Part shown: piece after piece, positions 21,205-33,896 of the stretch | Position numbering within the stretch: the first letter of the stretch is position 1 | Layout: every line of letters begins with the position of its first letter | Assembly: GCA_017979445.1 (NCBI GenBank) | Contig: CM030704.1 | Span: forward strand, 14,863,658-14,927,657 | Length of the DNA stretch: 64,000 nt | Reading direction: 5' to 3' | Source: Akebia trifoliata | Lineage: Eukaryota > Streptophyta > Magnoliopsida > Ranunculales > Lardizabalaceae | Position numbers and translations under genes: made by a program | The notes under the pieces: generated by a model | What the model was told of the DNA's origin: nothing | The model's input: the letters and a program-made list of their open reading frames with translations, nothing else | Databases searched by the model: none

Positions 21205-23747
21205 GGCCATGTTTGTTTGGGCTCTTGGAGTCAACTTTTTTAGCTTTTTTAACTTTTAAGCCCAAAAAGCCGGAGCAATAACGTTTGTTATGGGCTTTTC
21301 TGCTCCAACAACTTTTAATTAAAGCCAAAAAATGGCTCTTTTTTAGAGGTAGCCCAAGCCCGCTTCTTCGTAAGGCTCTTGTGCGAAGCTGGTTATCGAA
21401 AAACGATTCAAACATAATTACTTAAATGTCCCCCACCTTTAACTGAATTTCCAACCCAAATATACCTAAAATCAAAAGAGAAATCAGATTTTCTCTATCT
21501 CACTCTCTCTCATGTCTTCTTCTTCTTCTTCTGTAAATCTCCATCTCACTTGTCAAGGATTTTCGCAAACCCCAAAACGACTCACTTCTGCTCGAACAAG
21601 AATCCAAACCCTTTTCTCTTCGCATCTATGCGGCCATTTCAAGGTAAGAGTATCCTTCTCAACCTTAGTTTGATTCGATTATCACGATTTGCAGAATTCC
21701 TGGTTTCTGGTAATCCCCATACCCACCTCCCTTTTAAATTCATTCTCATAGCAAAGCTTATCAACTGATCTCATTTATTGGCAATTTCTTTTGGTAGTTT
21801 TCTAGATCCGAAATCCGTTGAAATGGATTTGATTTGCAGCATAATCTGGTTCGAATCAGGTCCACGGATGAGGTATTTTGTGATTTAAGAGAAAATCTGA
21901 TATGAATGTGATCTTATATGCTAATACCTTAATCAGAGATTTAGGGAGTATTTGGTAGTGGAAATAAGTTAATTCCGATAGACTTCCAACCTTAAAAATG
22001 CTGTAAATTGGTTGGTTTACATGTTTTATTTAGTTACAGGCCTATTTTAATAACCTCAAACTGACACACACACACATGCATGGGATAACTGATAAGAGTC
22101 CCATACAAGATTCTCAATCATGCAATTGAAAACAAATGGCTAGAATTATACAATACGAGAATTTTGGGTCCCATAGATAATCGCCTCATTTGCGTAAAAA
22201 AAAAATTAAAAAAAAAATCCTTCCTAGAGTTGTTTTTGAGAAAAATATAGATTTTTTTTTTTTTAATAAATGGATGGGCGTTCATCCTATGAAAATTATT
22301 TTTATTACACTGATTTTGATGCTTATTAGTTTCTTGATAAAGGATGTTAAGTGCATGATTTCATTTGATGGGTGGGGGGACAATGACGGGATTCCTGGGG
22401 ACAATTCTTACTTACTATCATTAAGTAGTGAAGAGAGTGATACAGAGCTTGTAATAAATCCAATTGGAGATGTTGACTACCTAGCATCAAAGAGCATATT
22501 GACTCATCTGATGGGGCCATGGCCGTGACTGCTCATCGCTTTGCAATGCTTTGAAATAGACGCAAGAAAAATAGGCAAAGCATACCATTTACTATTAAAC
22601 TTTAAATCTTTCTTGATCCTTGTTGTGAATAATAATTTTAATTCTTTAAAATGGTTTGTTATGATCACTCCATAAAGTAAAATGAATTTTAATTTTGGAA
22701 ATGATTGGGGCACACCTTACTTTGAAGAGTACTTTGGATTCCAGTCACTTTAAAATAATTATAATTAACATAATGTATATGGAGAGCAACTTTAGAGTTA
22801 AACATGAAGAGGAAGGACCAATAATAATTTATTGCTCATAAATATCCTAGAGCGGTTTTTTTTTTTTTTTTTTTTCATTACCTTAGTTATATTATCCACA
22901 AGGTTAACTATATTGAGAAGGATATTTGTAGAGTTAGAGCTAAATGATAAAAGTATAAGTGCTTCTGGAGTGCTTTGTGATTGACACATCTCAATTAAAT
23001 TAAAAGAAATAAATTATAACATGCCAATAATATTGGATATGGTTTATGATTTTAGGCAATCAAGAAACAATATGTTCATTAGATGTGGGCAATAGAGATG
23101 AGGTGTTGAGGCTGAATGGGATGACTAAGAAGATATATTTAGAAAGGAATGCATTTATGAAGTGCGCTGGATTTGGTTCCGAGACATTTCGAAAGTCTGA
23201 ATATGGGTATTTGGTAAGTGGCTCTAGAGATTTGGAGAGGATTGGTAAAGCCATTGGATAGAAGTAATAGGAACCGAAAATACCTGTTTATTTTTTTAAT
23301 GTTTTCCTTGGATTGTGTAATATTCCCGTTATTTCGATAGAATGTGTTTGTTTGTTTGAATGTTAATGTGTATGAGATTTTATATGGATGTCAGATTATG
23401 TATGGGATGTTATATGTGGATGTCGAATTGTGTAAAATGTATATGAATATTAGATGTGTATTATGCAGGTATTTTCTTATCAGAAAATTTCATATGTCCA
23501 TTTATAAGAGGGATGCTGTCAAATTTCGATAGAATTATATATTATTATATTCTGATCATTTTTTGTGCATTATCAACATTAAGGGTATTCTGGTCATTTT
23601 ACCAGAATCCAGTAATAAAAAGCTATCAAACAAACAAGCTTTTCTAGCTACTGTGTTTCTGTAACGAACAAGCTTCTACCGAATATGGCTTTTCAGGCTC
23701 TGGGCTTCTACTTCTTCCAGAAGTCAGCTTCTGTAAAGAACAGACCC
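21205..23747. mobile_element. PIF/Harbinger-like DNA transposon, 2.5 kb
   Basis: The insert is flanked by TTA on both sides (21202-21204, 23748-23750), and sister LTRs read straight through without it. The ends are imperfect inverted repeats: GGCCATGTTTGTTTGGG on the left and, in reverse, GGGTCTGTTCTTTAC on the right. The TTA target and GGNNNTGTT ends fit PIF/Harbinger. Inside is a T/C-rich leader-like stretch (21490-21640) and small frames at 22190-22528 and 23046-23261 that I cannot identify. No transposase is visible, so it is probably non-autonomous. Confidence 0.6.
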
Positions 23748-24090
23748 TTAGAAATCTATAAATAAATCCGAAGAATCCAGATCTAAGAAAGAGATACCTC
23801 GCCTCGGAGATCAGAAATCAGATCCGGAGACAGAACGAAATGAGGAGTACTGTACAAGGAGTTACTTTGTCAGATTTGAGGGAATGAGAGCGTTGTCTTC
23901 CGAAAGGTATAAATTTCTTCGGCGTTTGCCGGGCGGGGTTGTTGCCTAACACCTTCCAACCCCGTAATTTGATCCCCGAACTTAGTTATTTCTTAAGTAG
24001 ATTAGTTGTTTTTATCCGTTTAGAGTCGATATTCAATTCCTATACTATAATAACTAGGTGGCGACTCCCAAACCTCAAAGGTCAAAAGCG

Positions 24091-24111
24091 GATCCGCGCA
24101 CCCTGCGGATC
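24091..24111 (+). other. U5-end hairpin in the CCTAG solo LTR
   Basis: GATCCGCG with TGCGGATC around loop CACCC. One pair has become G-U, so the stem is kept. Confidence 0.6.
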
Positions 24112-24143
24112 GAGGGCATTTTCACCTAGATTTAAAGAGCTTC

Positions 24144-24773
24144 TAGGGGCGGATTTGCCCCCCCCCCCCCCAAGAATTTTCAATGTATATTGATTAATGA
24201 ATTATTGCAACAGATATTAGTGACGAATAAAAAAATCTGTCACTATTTCCCCCACAGTCTTTGTTGCCTTTGTTAATCAGAATAACGATCCTAATTAATG
24301 CGTAATCAGAATCAAATGAGGATCGAATGGATAAGCTCAAGAAAACTAACCTTCGGTCATTGATGCACACACTCCCTTTCTCTGTTTCACTCTCTTTTTG
24401 GCACTTCCAAGCTCTATTCACTGTGTTAGATGGTGTATATCAAATGGAAATCAGATGAGTGAGCTTGGGGACCAAAAATGGAGTTATTTATAACCGAGGA
24501 TCTCCATCAAAGCTTCGGTACACGTTGTTGCCGTGTCACATTCCTCAACTTTAGGAAACATGGGAGATGAGTTACCAAGTCGTGGGCCACAATCTAGTTA
24601 CTCCCAAGAGTATAAGAGATTGACCAAGCAAGATAGTTGCTCAAGGCACATGCGCATGTGTGGCCAAAACTAACAACCCTCACAACTATTCATTTTCACT
24701 ATTAGTTGTCCCCCACAATTTTTTTTTTACTCTTGTTTGCTCCCACATGAGCAAAATCCTAGCTCCGCCCCTG
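24144..24773. mobile_element. hAT-like MITE, 630 bp
   Basis: The left end TAGGGGCGGATTTGCC and the inverted right end CAGGGGCGGAGCTAGG share GGGGCGGA, a common plant hAT-type terminus. Flanks AGAGCTTC (24136-24143) and AGAACTAC (24774-24781) agree at 6 of 8 positions, fitting a decayed 8-bp duplication. A C-run lies at about 24158-24171. No transposase is encoded. Confidence 0.55.
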
Positions 24774-24781
24774 AGAACTAC

Positions 24782-25320
24782 CTCACATGTTTCATTCGCC
24801 ATGATTTTCTATTGATCAATATTGGGACACATTCCCCCGTAGGATGCGTTTTCGATTAATGGATTGGGTTAGCATCAAACATAACCCCTACCTATTCCAC
24901 TATCTTTGTGGCTAGCTCGAAAGGTCAGAAGCATACTGTCCTCCCCAAGAACCTTTGCAAAACTACTCCGACTAGCACTCCAGTCCCAAGATTCCTGAGC
25001 TCAGATGTATGGAACGACACATCTTAAATAGGTTGCATGGTCCCAATATGCGAATTTATTTTTATTTTTATTTTCTCCACTCCATGTGTCTCTTGCCGAT
25101 AGCTTTGCAGTCAAGAGTTGTGGCTTCATTATGACGAGGCATTAAATACTGGTGTCTAACATTCGGGACGGTGGCATTCCTGCATTGCTTGGCACGTGGT
25201 GCGTGGTGTTCTGTCGCCTCGTATTTGGGGCGTAATGATGCATAAGACAGCCCATGATCTGCTCTCTTCCCTAGGAAGTTCTAGCCCTCGGATTAAACAC
25301 GAATCTCGATGATACTCCCT
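24782..25320 (+). other. Upstream region of the transposon-type gene
   Basis: I see no gene or recognisable repeat here. It ends at the TATA box of the downstream pseudogene, so it may be that gene's promoter or LTR, but no matching second copy is in the window. Confidence 0.35.
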
Positions 25321-25330
25321 TTTATAAATA
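25321..25330 (+). promoter_or_regulatory. TATA box before the transposon-type pseudogene
   Basis: TTTATAAATA lies about 210 bp before the ATG at 25541, followed by a C/T-rich leader typical of plant 5' UTRs. Confidence 0.5.
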
Positions 25331-25540
25331 TGCCTCTCTTCTTCTTCATTTTCACTTTTCTCTATCACTTGCGTCGAAGTACTGTTAGTTTCTCTCCAAG
25401 ACTGTCTCCATTTGACTTTTCTGGCCAAAGTTTCGTCAATCTTCCTTTTCTCTCTCCTTGCTCAAGGTACCTTCTCTGCCTTCTTTGTCTTATAAAATTT
25501 TTCTCTTCTCATTTTTCCTGCTAAGAAACCCCAAATCACC

Positions 25541-27270
25541 ATGGGCAAGAAACCATATACCCCTGCAAGACCATCCATGGAAGAATTCCAAGCTACGTAC
25601 TCCATTCCGGAGTTCGTAGCTATGGAATGGTGCGATTTCCCAGACCTTCACGAAACTTGGGAGAAGGACACGACCGTCGTTCATTGGGGTCAGTTTAAGG
25701 CAGGTCTCAAGATTTCCCTATCCCCTTGACCTGAGAAGTTTTGAACTTCTACCATAAAACTTCTGATCAGATGACGAGGAACTTCTTATGCCTGATTTCC
25801 TTTATCGAGCTAATGAACTCCCACATTATCGAGGGACCAAAGCTTGGTCTAGTCGATATCTGGGCGCAGTACAAGCTCTTCAATGCCCCCAAATAGCCTG
25901 AATTTTTCTATCTGATGAAAAGGAAGGGTCAGGAGGTATTGTTCCAACTACTAGAGACCGATAAGGAGTGGTTCCTGCACCCCATCAGGCTCACGGGTTC
26001 GTGGGAGTATGCCGAGGGACAGTCCACTCCTCTTCTTAATAACCATTACTTTAATTGGACTGGTAGGAATTATAATCGTATTCTTCATTTCTCTTTGCGT
26101 ATGTTCCAGTTTTGCCATTATTCGACTAACTCACTTTGCTTTCTTCCTTCATGTAGGTGTGAAAGACAGGAATCCTCCTTCAGCTCCCGTCCTTGAGGCC
26201 ATCCTTGTGGACAGAGAATTAAGAGAAAAAATCACTTATCTTTCACCAGCTCTTCCTCCCACCACCCTTCCACGATCGGGAGAAGGGACGTTTCGTCCTC
26301 GTTCCCAAACCACTATCCTTTCCTCCACCACTTTTTCATCATTTTCCTTTGGGAGTTCTAACTCAGAATCTGAGGAACAGATGAGATCCCAACTAATTAC
26401 CCGAAAACCTTTAACACGAAAACACCCTGCACCAGAGGGTCCAACGGTGCCCCTGTCAGTCCTGCCTCCCACTGATCCTTCCCCAAACATTCCAAAGCAC
26501 CAGACGCAATCTCAGTCAGGAAGAGATCAGGAAGATCTAATGGGGCGTTCTAGCACTGATCACCAGGGCAAGAGGTAGAAAAAGACTCCTTCCCCTGAGG
26601 ACCAGGACATCCCTTCCCAAGGTACTCGTCCATCAGGCTCTTTCCCTAAGGAGAAGGTCCAGGTGGTGAAGATTCCCCTTGGGGGATCAGCCCTGACTGA
26701 TGCCAAAGTTGCTCGGGGATTGTTGAAAGGAAGTCTCCTTCCTTTGGACAAGAAGGCCATTACTGACCCTGGAGAAGGATCCAGGGGCCTTCCTTGACGA
26801 GCTTTGCAGTAATATAACCAAGGTGACTTATCCCACCACACTTTTTTTTTCTTTAAGCTCTTTCGATTTTCATTTTCTCAACCGATTTCGTTTTCCAAGC
26901 TCATCACGGTCTGTTCGCCTTTTCTAGAAGCAGATCGGATGCTCTCAAGGTCACCCATTCATCTCACCAATCCCTGGAAGCAAAGGAGAAAGAGATTTTC
27001 AACCTTAGGGTATATGTGAATAGTTTAGAGGAGAAGCTCGCGAGTCTGCAGGATCAGATGACCCAGAGCTCTCTTTATTTTCAAGATCGGATAGACTAAA
27101 TGAATAAGGAAGCTGAGGAGAGGGAGGCAGTACACAACAATGTCCTTGAGGAACAAAGAGTTGAGCTTCAACGTCAGTTGGACAAGAACGTGAAGGAGTG
27201 GGAGGTAGCCCTGGAAGAGAGAGGAAGCTGACCGCGAAGCTGGAATCCGACCTACTTGTTTTCCAAGTAG
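25541..27270 (+). pseudogene. Decayed 'putative gypsy-type transposon' (Transposase_28-like) gene with C-terminal coiled coil
   Basis: From the ATG at 25541 the frame reads about 62 codons, including a VHWGQFKAGLKISLSP stretch that matches, from memory, the start of plant PF04195-type proteins (usually A-G-L-R-F-P-L-H-P). A stop and frameshifts follow, then related pieces at 25740-25915 and 25915-26062. A clean GT...AG intron fits 26063-26156 and joins HYFNWTG to VKDRNPPSAP. A Ser/Pro-rich linker follows to 26578. From about 26940 to 27235 the translation is heptad-rich and charged (EEKLASLQDQMTQ, EEQRVELQRQLDK), a coiled coil. Such proteins are encoded by large non-autonomous retroelements in plants, and their function is unknown. 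Several stops make this copy dead. Confidence 0.55.
26063..26156 (+). other. Recognisable intron in the transposon-type pseudogene
   Basis: GTAGGAAT donor and TTCATGTAG acceptor, 94 bp, T-rich. Removing it restores the reading frame across the junction. Confidence 0.55.
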
Positions 27271-28559
27271 CCTTTCATCACTCAACCGTTCCCTCTACAC
27301 CCGTAGTGCCTTCTGATGTCAACCCTTCTTGTTCATGATGTGTCAATACCAACCTTGTGGGAATATGACTCCTGTAAATCTTTTTTTGATGTAAGTGTTT
27401 TTGTATCAATGAAAGTTTGTTTTGTCATGTCTATAGATCTGATGACTTTTATGAAAGCAAGCGACTGGCTTATGTTCCTTTTTAGTTTTGTGGCATTATT
27501 GCCTTGTTCAAAAATCGCTTCACTCCCCTCAAGTAACTTGTATAAAAATCAATATATATATATTTTTTCCAAAATTCATATAATTGTCTACTCTACAGTC
27601 TTGTGGCATTGGATCATGTTTGTATGCTACAAGGTGAGCTCAACAACCCTTAGTAAGACTATCTTACTATGTTAGTAAGGTTAATCATACTCATCTTGCT
27701 AAGTACGTGAACACCTCTCTTATAAATTGCATATTTATTTTTCTCTATGGGTTTCTTTTCACTCTATGGGTTTTGATCACACATTTTACACAGTAACACG
27801 GGGTGGGAAAAATAGAAGTCACTTGATTGTAACTTCTACTTTAAGAGTTTCTTTTTGATAAACTACTTATTTAAATTACTTTTTTAATGTTTGAAAAAAA
27901 AATATGATTTTACAATTTTTTTACTCTTTCAACTTAAAAGTCGTAGAAGTACTTTAAAAAAGATTTACCGAGCATAACCTGACTCATTCTCCAATTTGGC
28001 CCCCTTCTTGAAATATTACTATCTTGATGGTCGGGTGGGAAACTCTCCTAAATTTGAGACTTGCCCTGAGAGTAGGAGGAATCTTTATGGAGATTGAAGT
28101 CCAATGGTGACATGATTTTCTACCTACAATGATTTAAGTGTGTCATAATTACCAACCAATTTCACTGGGTAAAGAGAAATAAAAAGTGAGAAAAAATTTG
28201 AACCGATCAACCCGACCATACGAGGCCCCCCATCTCGTTATGGTGAGTATTTAAGAATCCTCAATTTTTTTCAAATCGATTGCATGGCCCTTGATCATAG
28301 TCTTCTCTAATCAACTAATAAAAATGACCTAGAAACCTATGATTTTCTTTATAGAACCTATCATATTCAATGTGTTAGATATGGTGATAGTGGTGATGAA
28401 GAGGGGGTATTGAGATCATTTTCCATCAATTTACACACATACACTTTTTTTTTTCTAAATATGCTGCTGCTCCTAACATCTTTTTTCTTTTTATGTAGTT
28501 GGTACTTGGCAGCACACACATAACACTCAATTTATCATTTTTTTTTCAAATCAGAACAA
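27271..28559. other. Unassigned AT-rich stretch
   Basis: The first 400 bp (with a run of T-rich sequence and GTATCAATGAAAG) look like the 3' UTR of the preceding pseudogene. Beyond about 27700 I see no gene or repeat. The left limit of element C falls somewhere near 28560. Confidence 0.35.
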
Positions 28560-29817
28560 AACCAAAGCCAAGTATACCACCATATCAAATTTCCAAAGTT
28601 TCTGAAATCATACACTGATTTGGTGAAAACGTAGTCAACAAATTACTTTTATCAAATGCACTATTGTAAAATGTAAAAATCCACCTAGATATTTTCCATA
28701 TATAACTTTGGCGCCAATTTTTCATCATTTCTTCTTCTCGGACACTCCAGCAGACCAGAGACAGAAACGAACTCAATCGAAGCAATTCCTCTTTTTTCTT
28801 TTAAAAAATCGATTTTACGATGAAGATAATAGACCATAGGTTAGAGAAAAATACATATATTTTCCTTTCTTCTCCTCCACTTTGCTGCAACGTTTGAGGG
28901 ACATCATCGTTATTTATCTCACTATCCAATCGATGTTTCAGTCGATGAATGAGCTCGACAACAATAACAGAAATAACCTTCAAGGCTACAACAACGTGGA
29001 CTGCAACGTCTGATTCTAAAAAAAACTTAAACCTCGACGAAAAACAACCAACATAGCGACGAAAATCCCTTTCTCTTACACTTTCATGAAACCAAATTTT
29101 TAAGGAAAGAAAAGAAGAAGAAAAAACGAAACAGATTTTCCACCATTAAAGCTTCGCTAGAAGATGAAGATGACACAGAAACGCTCATGGAACCCATTCC
29201 ATTGGCTACGATTTCCATTCACCTCTATTGCCGATTACAAAATTACCCATGTTTAATCGAAACACAATGGAGTTCTTGGTACAAATCTGAAACCCATACC
29301 TCAGATTTTCACTAAGAGACCGAAACAAATCGAAAGGATTCTTCTTTCTCTGTTGGAGAGGACGATTCTCATCTTTGAATCATGAGGAAAACGACGATTT
29401 ATGGAGTTTCAAGTTGGTTTGGACTGATTTCCAACCGATCGAATAGAGAGAGTCTGAATTAGTCTCTGTTAATAACGATGAAACCAGATGCATTCTTTGG
29501 AGAAGATAATGTGGGGAAAAAAAAAGATTCTACTTATCACACACCACTCACACCCGCACATCGTTGTTGTTAATGGGGTGTGAAAAAATAAAAAGGCAAT
29601 TTTACTCGGGGTACCCAATCACTCCAGCACCTTGTGCTGTTGACAATAAAAAAAAACTATATTTTTGCTTGTTGTCCATGGACAGCATGGCTAAAAAAAA
29701 ATTAAAAAAAAAAAAAAAATCATCTCAGTCACCACATCACACATTTACTTAAAAATAAACAAGTTGTCGATAGATACATCGCATCTACTTAAACAAAAAT
29801 TTTACCCTTTTTTTTAT

Positions 29818-29848
<31 letters not shown>

Positions 29849-30172
29849 AAATGCTTCAAGAAAAACGCCTAAAACAACAAAAATAAAAGTAAAAATAAAA
29901 ACTTCAAAATTCATTAGTCATTACTTCCCCCTCAATTAAACCTCTCGATCTCTTCGATTATTTAGGGTATTCTAAACAACCCCTCGATTGAACCATAGAA
30001 AATAGTATGCCAAAACAAAATACTCAAAGTCCACACAACTAATCAATAATCAAGCCATAAAATAACTAAACTAATAAATAAATAAACTAAACCGAACTAA
30101 AAAATAAATAAAAAACTAGGTCATCCTGGTAATGTTCCCATATTTGGGGTTTTTCAAGTCTGATCCTCAATA

Positions 30173-30191
30173 GTCCCTAGTGGAGTCGCCA
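30173..30191 (-). other. Primer-binding site of element C
   Basis: On the minus strand TGGCGACTCCACTAGGGAC, one base from the LTR. It has one more mismatch to tRNA-Arg than element A. Confidence 0.75.
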
Positions 30192-30192
30192 C

Positions 30193-31838
30193 TGAAAGCG
30201 CCCTCAATCCGCGGGGTGCGCGGATCCGCTTTTGACCTTTGAGATTTGGGAGTCGCCACCTAGTTATTACGGTCTAGGAACCAAACTTTGACTCTAAAAG
30301 GCAAATAAAGTAATTTACGAAAGAAAAATACGGGTCCGGGGATCACGTTACAGAATTGGAAGGTGTTAGGCATCAACTCCGCCCGACAAATGCCGGTCTT
30401 CACTAATTCCCAAATAAAACTACATTGCTAACAAGACCTAAATAATAATAAAAAAATAAAAATACTCACCTTTTTTCGAATGCAACAATTTTGTTCCCTC
30501 AGATCTGATAGAATAGCTCCTCGTATAGTATTCCTCGCTTTGTTCTATCTCTGGATCTGATCTCTAAGTTCCGAGGCTAGGTATCTCTTTCTTAGATCTG
30601 GATTCTTCGAATTTGTTTATGGATTTCTGGGTGTTTTTGAAGGGTTTCTAAGTGTTTTTTGAGTTAAAGTTGAGGTAGGGGTGTTAGGTAATGAGTTAAA
30701 GCTTCAACATTAGGGTTTATGGGAGGTTAAGGAATCTTTTTGACCTACTTCTCTTAGGGTTTATGATTTGATACGAAAATAGGGTGTGAGGACCCTATTT
30801 ATAGATTTTTTTAAGAGTTGATTTAGATAGAATTAGTGTTTAATTAGAATTATTTTAGGTAGATTTATATTTTAATTAGAATTATTTTAGGTAGAGTTAT
30901 ATTTTAGTTTGAATTCTATTAAATGGAGTTATTATTTAAGTAGAACTCTATTAGGGTTTTGACTTTTGGTCTTATTTGATTGACTTTAATATCTTGGCTT
31001 TAGTCTTACGTGATTGACTTTAATATCTTGAATTTAGTCTTACTTGATTGACTTTAATTTTTTGGAGAACCCCCCTCTATTATATCTTTAATTCTTTGGA
31101 TCCCCAAATAGAGGGGTCCTTGAATAAATATCTTGACAACCCTCAACAATTTTGCCTGAGAGCCTGATTGAACGATTTTTTTAGTTTAAATTTTTAAATT
31201 AATTTTATTAATATTTCACTTTTATTATTTAATATTTTATTTATTAATTTCAAAAATTTTAATTATGAAAATTATGAAATTACCGTTTTGCCCTTGGAGA
31301 GGACTTTTCGCGTTTCAAGTCGATTTTTGATGTTCTAGGATGTTTTAGAATCAATTTTTTCGTAAGGAATTCAATGGGAATGTTGGTTGTGTCATTTATA
31401 AAAAATTTTGTATGGAATGGTCGTGAACTTTATGATGGGCATTTTCGTAATTTTGTCAAATTTTGTGAAAATTGGCGAAATGATTTATTTGGTTTCGATT
31501 TGTTGTTTTATGTGTTTGAATGGGTTTTCTTAAGTGTAACGTAGGTTCTAGGGATGTTTTGAGGTTAGGGGTATTTTGATAATTTGGTTATTTTTTTAAT
31601 GATTTTTATCGTGGAGCTTCTTTTTGTCTGAAAAATGATGATTTCTAAGCTTTTGGGATTATATTTTTCTAGCGTAGCGTGGTTTCTATAATTTTGTCAG
31701 TTCGAGATACCTTATCCGGATTTCTGAAACATATCTGGTAACAAAATGAAGCATTGGAATAAACATCCATCATTGGGAACCGTTGCGATCGGGTTGACGA
31801 GTTGATTAATCAGGCGAGTGAAAAATGGGGTGTCTACA
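30193..31838 (-). repeat. 5' LTR of element C
   Basis: Complete LTR with TG...CA ends on the minus strand, a CTATAAATAG box at 30795-30804 (reverse), the R-region hairpin and the U5 hairpin. The U3 lacks the AAACCCTAA array, like element A. Confidence 0.9.
30206..30226 (-). other. U5-end hairpin, element C
   Basis: Minus strand GATCCGCG-CACCC-CGCGGATT. The terminal pair is G-U. Confidence 0.6.
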
Positions 31839-33476
31839 CTCAATCGAGGGTTATTCAGAATGACCCTAAGTAATTGAAGAGATCAAGAGGTTTAATCAAG
31901 GACGGAGTGATGATTAATAAACGTTGGAGTTTTATATGTTTTTTTTTTTTGGATGCTATCTTTAAACATTGTTTTTTTTAGAAAAAAATAACAAAAGCGA
32001 AATTTTTGTTTGAGGATGAGCGATGTATCCTTCGACAACCTTTATTTATTTATTTATTTTTTTTTATTCTTAAAAAAAAAGGGTTAAAAAGAAAAAAATT
32101 TCTATTAAACAACAACAATGGGCCAATAAGTGTGGTGTGTAACACATAGAAGCCGATCCTTTAAAATATTAGATTTTTTTTTTTTAAAAGAGAGAAAAAA
32201 AACATAGGGAAATTTTGTTTTTTTAGGCACTGTTCACAGTAACTATAGGCTGGTGTGTAACAAGCAAAAATTTTCTTTTTATACTCGCACATCATCTTCT
32301 TAAGATGATTGAATCACTTGGGTTCATCGTTTTTAACAGAGAACGAATTCATCTCTCTGTTATATCGGCTGAAATCTCAGCCCAATCAGTGTTAATCTTG
32401 ATTAAAATCGCTGATTCCTTTTGATTCAAAGTATAATTTTTTTAAAAATCGATTCGAATTAAAGGATTTCATCAGGAGTAAATCGATTTTTTTCTGTTTT
32501 GTCAAAGAAAACTTCCATGTTCGCTGGTTCAAGCCATGGTAAATTCAAATTTCGAATAAGATCGAGACATGAACCATTCCGTTCTGATCGAATCAAACCA
32601 GATATGGATCGGTTTTAAAAGGGATTTCATAGCAGAAATTTTCTGTTTTTTTCTTTTCTTTTCTTCTTTGATCTAATTTTCTGATTTTTCTTGAGAACCT
32701 CGATTTATTTCGGTTTGGAAATGGGTAGATTAGTTTAAAACGAAAAACCAGGATTTTGGATCATCGATTTTGCCAGAATTATAAATTTTTAGAGTTCATA
32801 GATTTTTTCTTTTTTTACTCTCGGTTTTTCTCTAGATTAGCTTTATCGACATTGTTGGTTCTAGTTCTTGTTGCTGCTCTCAATTTTTGGATAGTTAAGA
32901 ATGTTAATTAGATGGAGATTGATAATCAGGGTGAACGCGAAGTGTGGCTTTCCCCATATGATTTCTTTACAACAACAACTGTTATAACATGACAATGAGA
33001 ATGGCTGCTAATTGCCTTTTGGTTTCAAGAACCAATTACATAACAGTGTTTCATCAAGCCGTGTTCTGATCTGTCATCATTTCGAAGATTTTTTTCGAAA
33101 AACATTGATCAATGACTTTGAATCAGATGCTACAAAAATATTGCAATTTTTCGGATAATTAAGGGATTTAACTTGTATTGGGTTATGCTTCCATCAAACC
33201 CCAGAACAGATAAGAAGGTATAGTTTAAAAAAAAAAAAAAAAACACAAAAGATTTTCAAAAATCAAGTTTTGAGGATTGCCGACAGCAACATGTGTATCT
33301 TTTTTGTTTTGTTTTTATAAAATTCTTTTGGGTTTGAGATCAATTTTTTTTTAAATAAAAAAATAAAAAATAAAAAAATGGGAAAGTTTTTATCTTATTA
33401 ATCATTGTTCCATCTTCAATATCCCTTGAAATTTTAGATTATTTTGGGTTGTCAAGAGTAACCCCCGATTGGACCA
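31839..33476 (+). repeat. Leader cassette of element E bounded by inverted arms
   Basis: The left arm (31839-31919) and right arm (33391-33476) are imperfect inverted repeats of about 80 bp, with CAATCGAGGG...AATGACCC facing GTCAAGAGTAACCCCCGATTGG. The enclosed 1.5 kb is AT-rich, shows no gene, and is homologous to the cargo in C and D but not to A's. Confidence 0.65.
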
Positions 33477-33896
33477 TTAAATTTTTTTTTGGAAAAATCT
33501 TCCTGGTTAAACTCGTAGTACTATGTGATATTCGATTTGGTATGGCATTTTGTCGTGAGATGTAGGTAATTGTGATTTAACTAAGCTATTGATTAATCTT
33601 GATTGGTATATATGTTGATTATTGACCTTGGATCATGTTTCGATACCCAGGGTATATCCATCTTTATTTAATACCTTGATCACATGCTATTGATGGATAA
33701 TCAATTCATTTGTTGATTTGATAGTGAATATTTATGGGATGTCTCATACACGTGCCATGACCTTTATTATGATACCCTGATTTTGATCTCGATGCTATGG
33801 CTGGTGTTTTTTGATATGTTAATGGTTTGTTTGGGCCCATGGGCCCATTGTTTTGAAAAAGGCCTCAGGCACACCCCACCCTGTTTTGCACACATC

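Larger units (their letters stand above)
19935..24124 (+). mobile_element. Solo LTR, duplication CCTAG, carrying a DNA transposon
   Basis: It starts TGTAGACACCC and ends GGGCATTTTCA, with CCTAG at 19930-19934 and 24125-24129. Without the insert at 21205-23747 (plus one TTA) it is about 1.64 kb, the family size. It has a CTATAAATA box near 21028 and the U5 hairpin. The U3 belongs to the sub-family without the telomere-like motifs. Confidence 0.9.
28560..31838 (-). mobile_element. Element C: reverse-oriented 5' end of a main-family element
   Basis: The LTR at 30193-31838 is followed on its inner (left) side by a primer site (30173-30191) and then the leader in reverse. The leader part is homologous to E's leader (31839-33240): the ATCGAGG arm, the short AT run, and the block with TTTTAACAGAGA all recur in reverse. 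No coding part or second LTR is present, and the left boundary is approximate. The outer LTR end abuts the leader arm of element E, so C inserted into E's leader and then lost the rest together with E's 5' LTR. Confidence 0.7.

Noticed and set aside
22190..22528. 112-residue frame in the Harbinger-like insert as a transposase
   Set aside because: Lys-rich start, a hydrophobic run and no DDE or Myb motif; I could not match it to a Harbinger protein.
24158..24171. C-run as a functional site
   Set aside because: A simple homopolymer at the end of a MITE, probably slippage.
26236..26490. Minus-strand frames over the transposon-type pseudogene
   Set aside because: They are shadows; the plus strand has the TATA box, intron and domain-like pieces.
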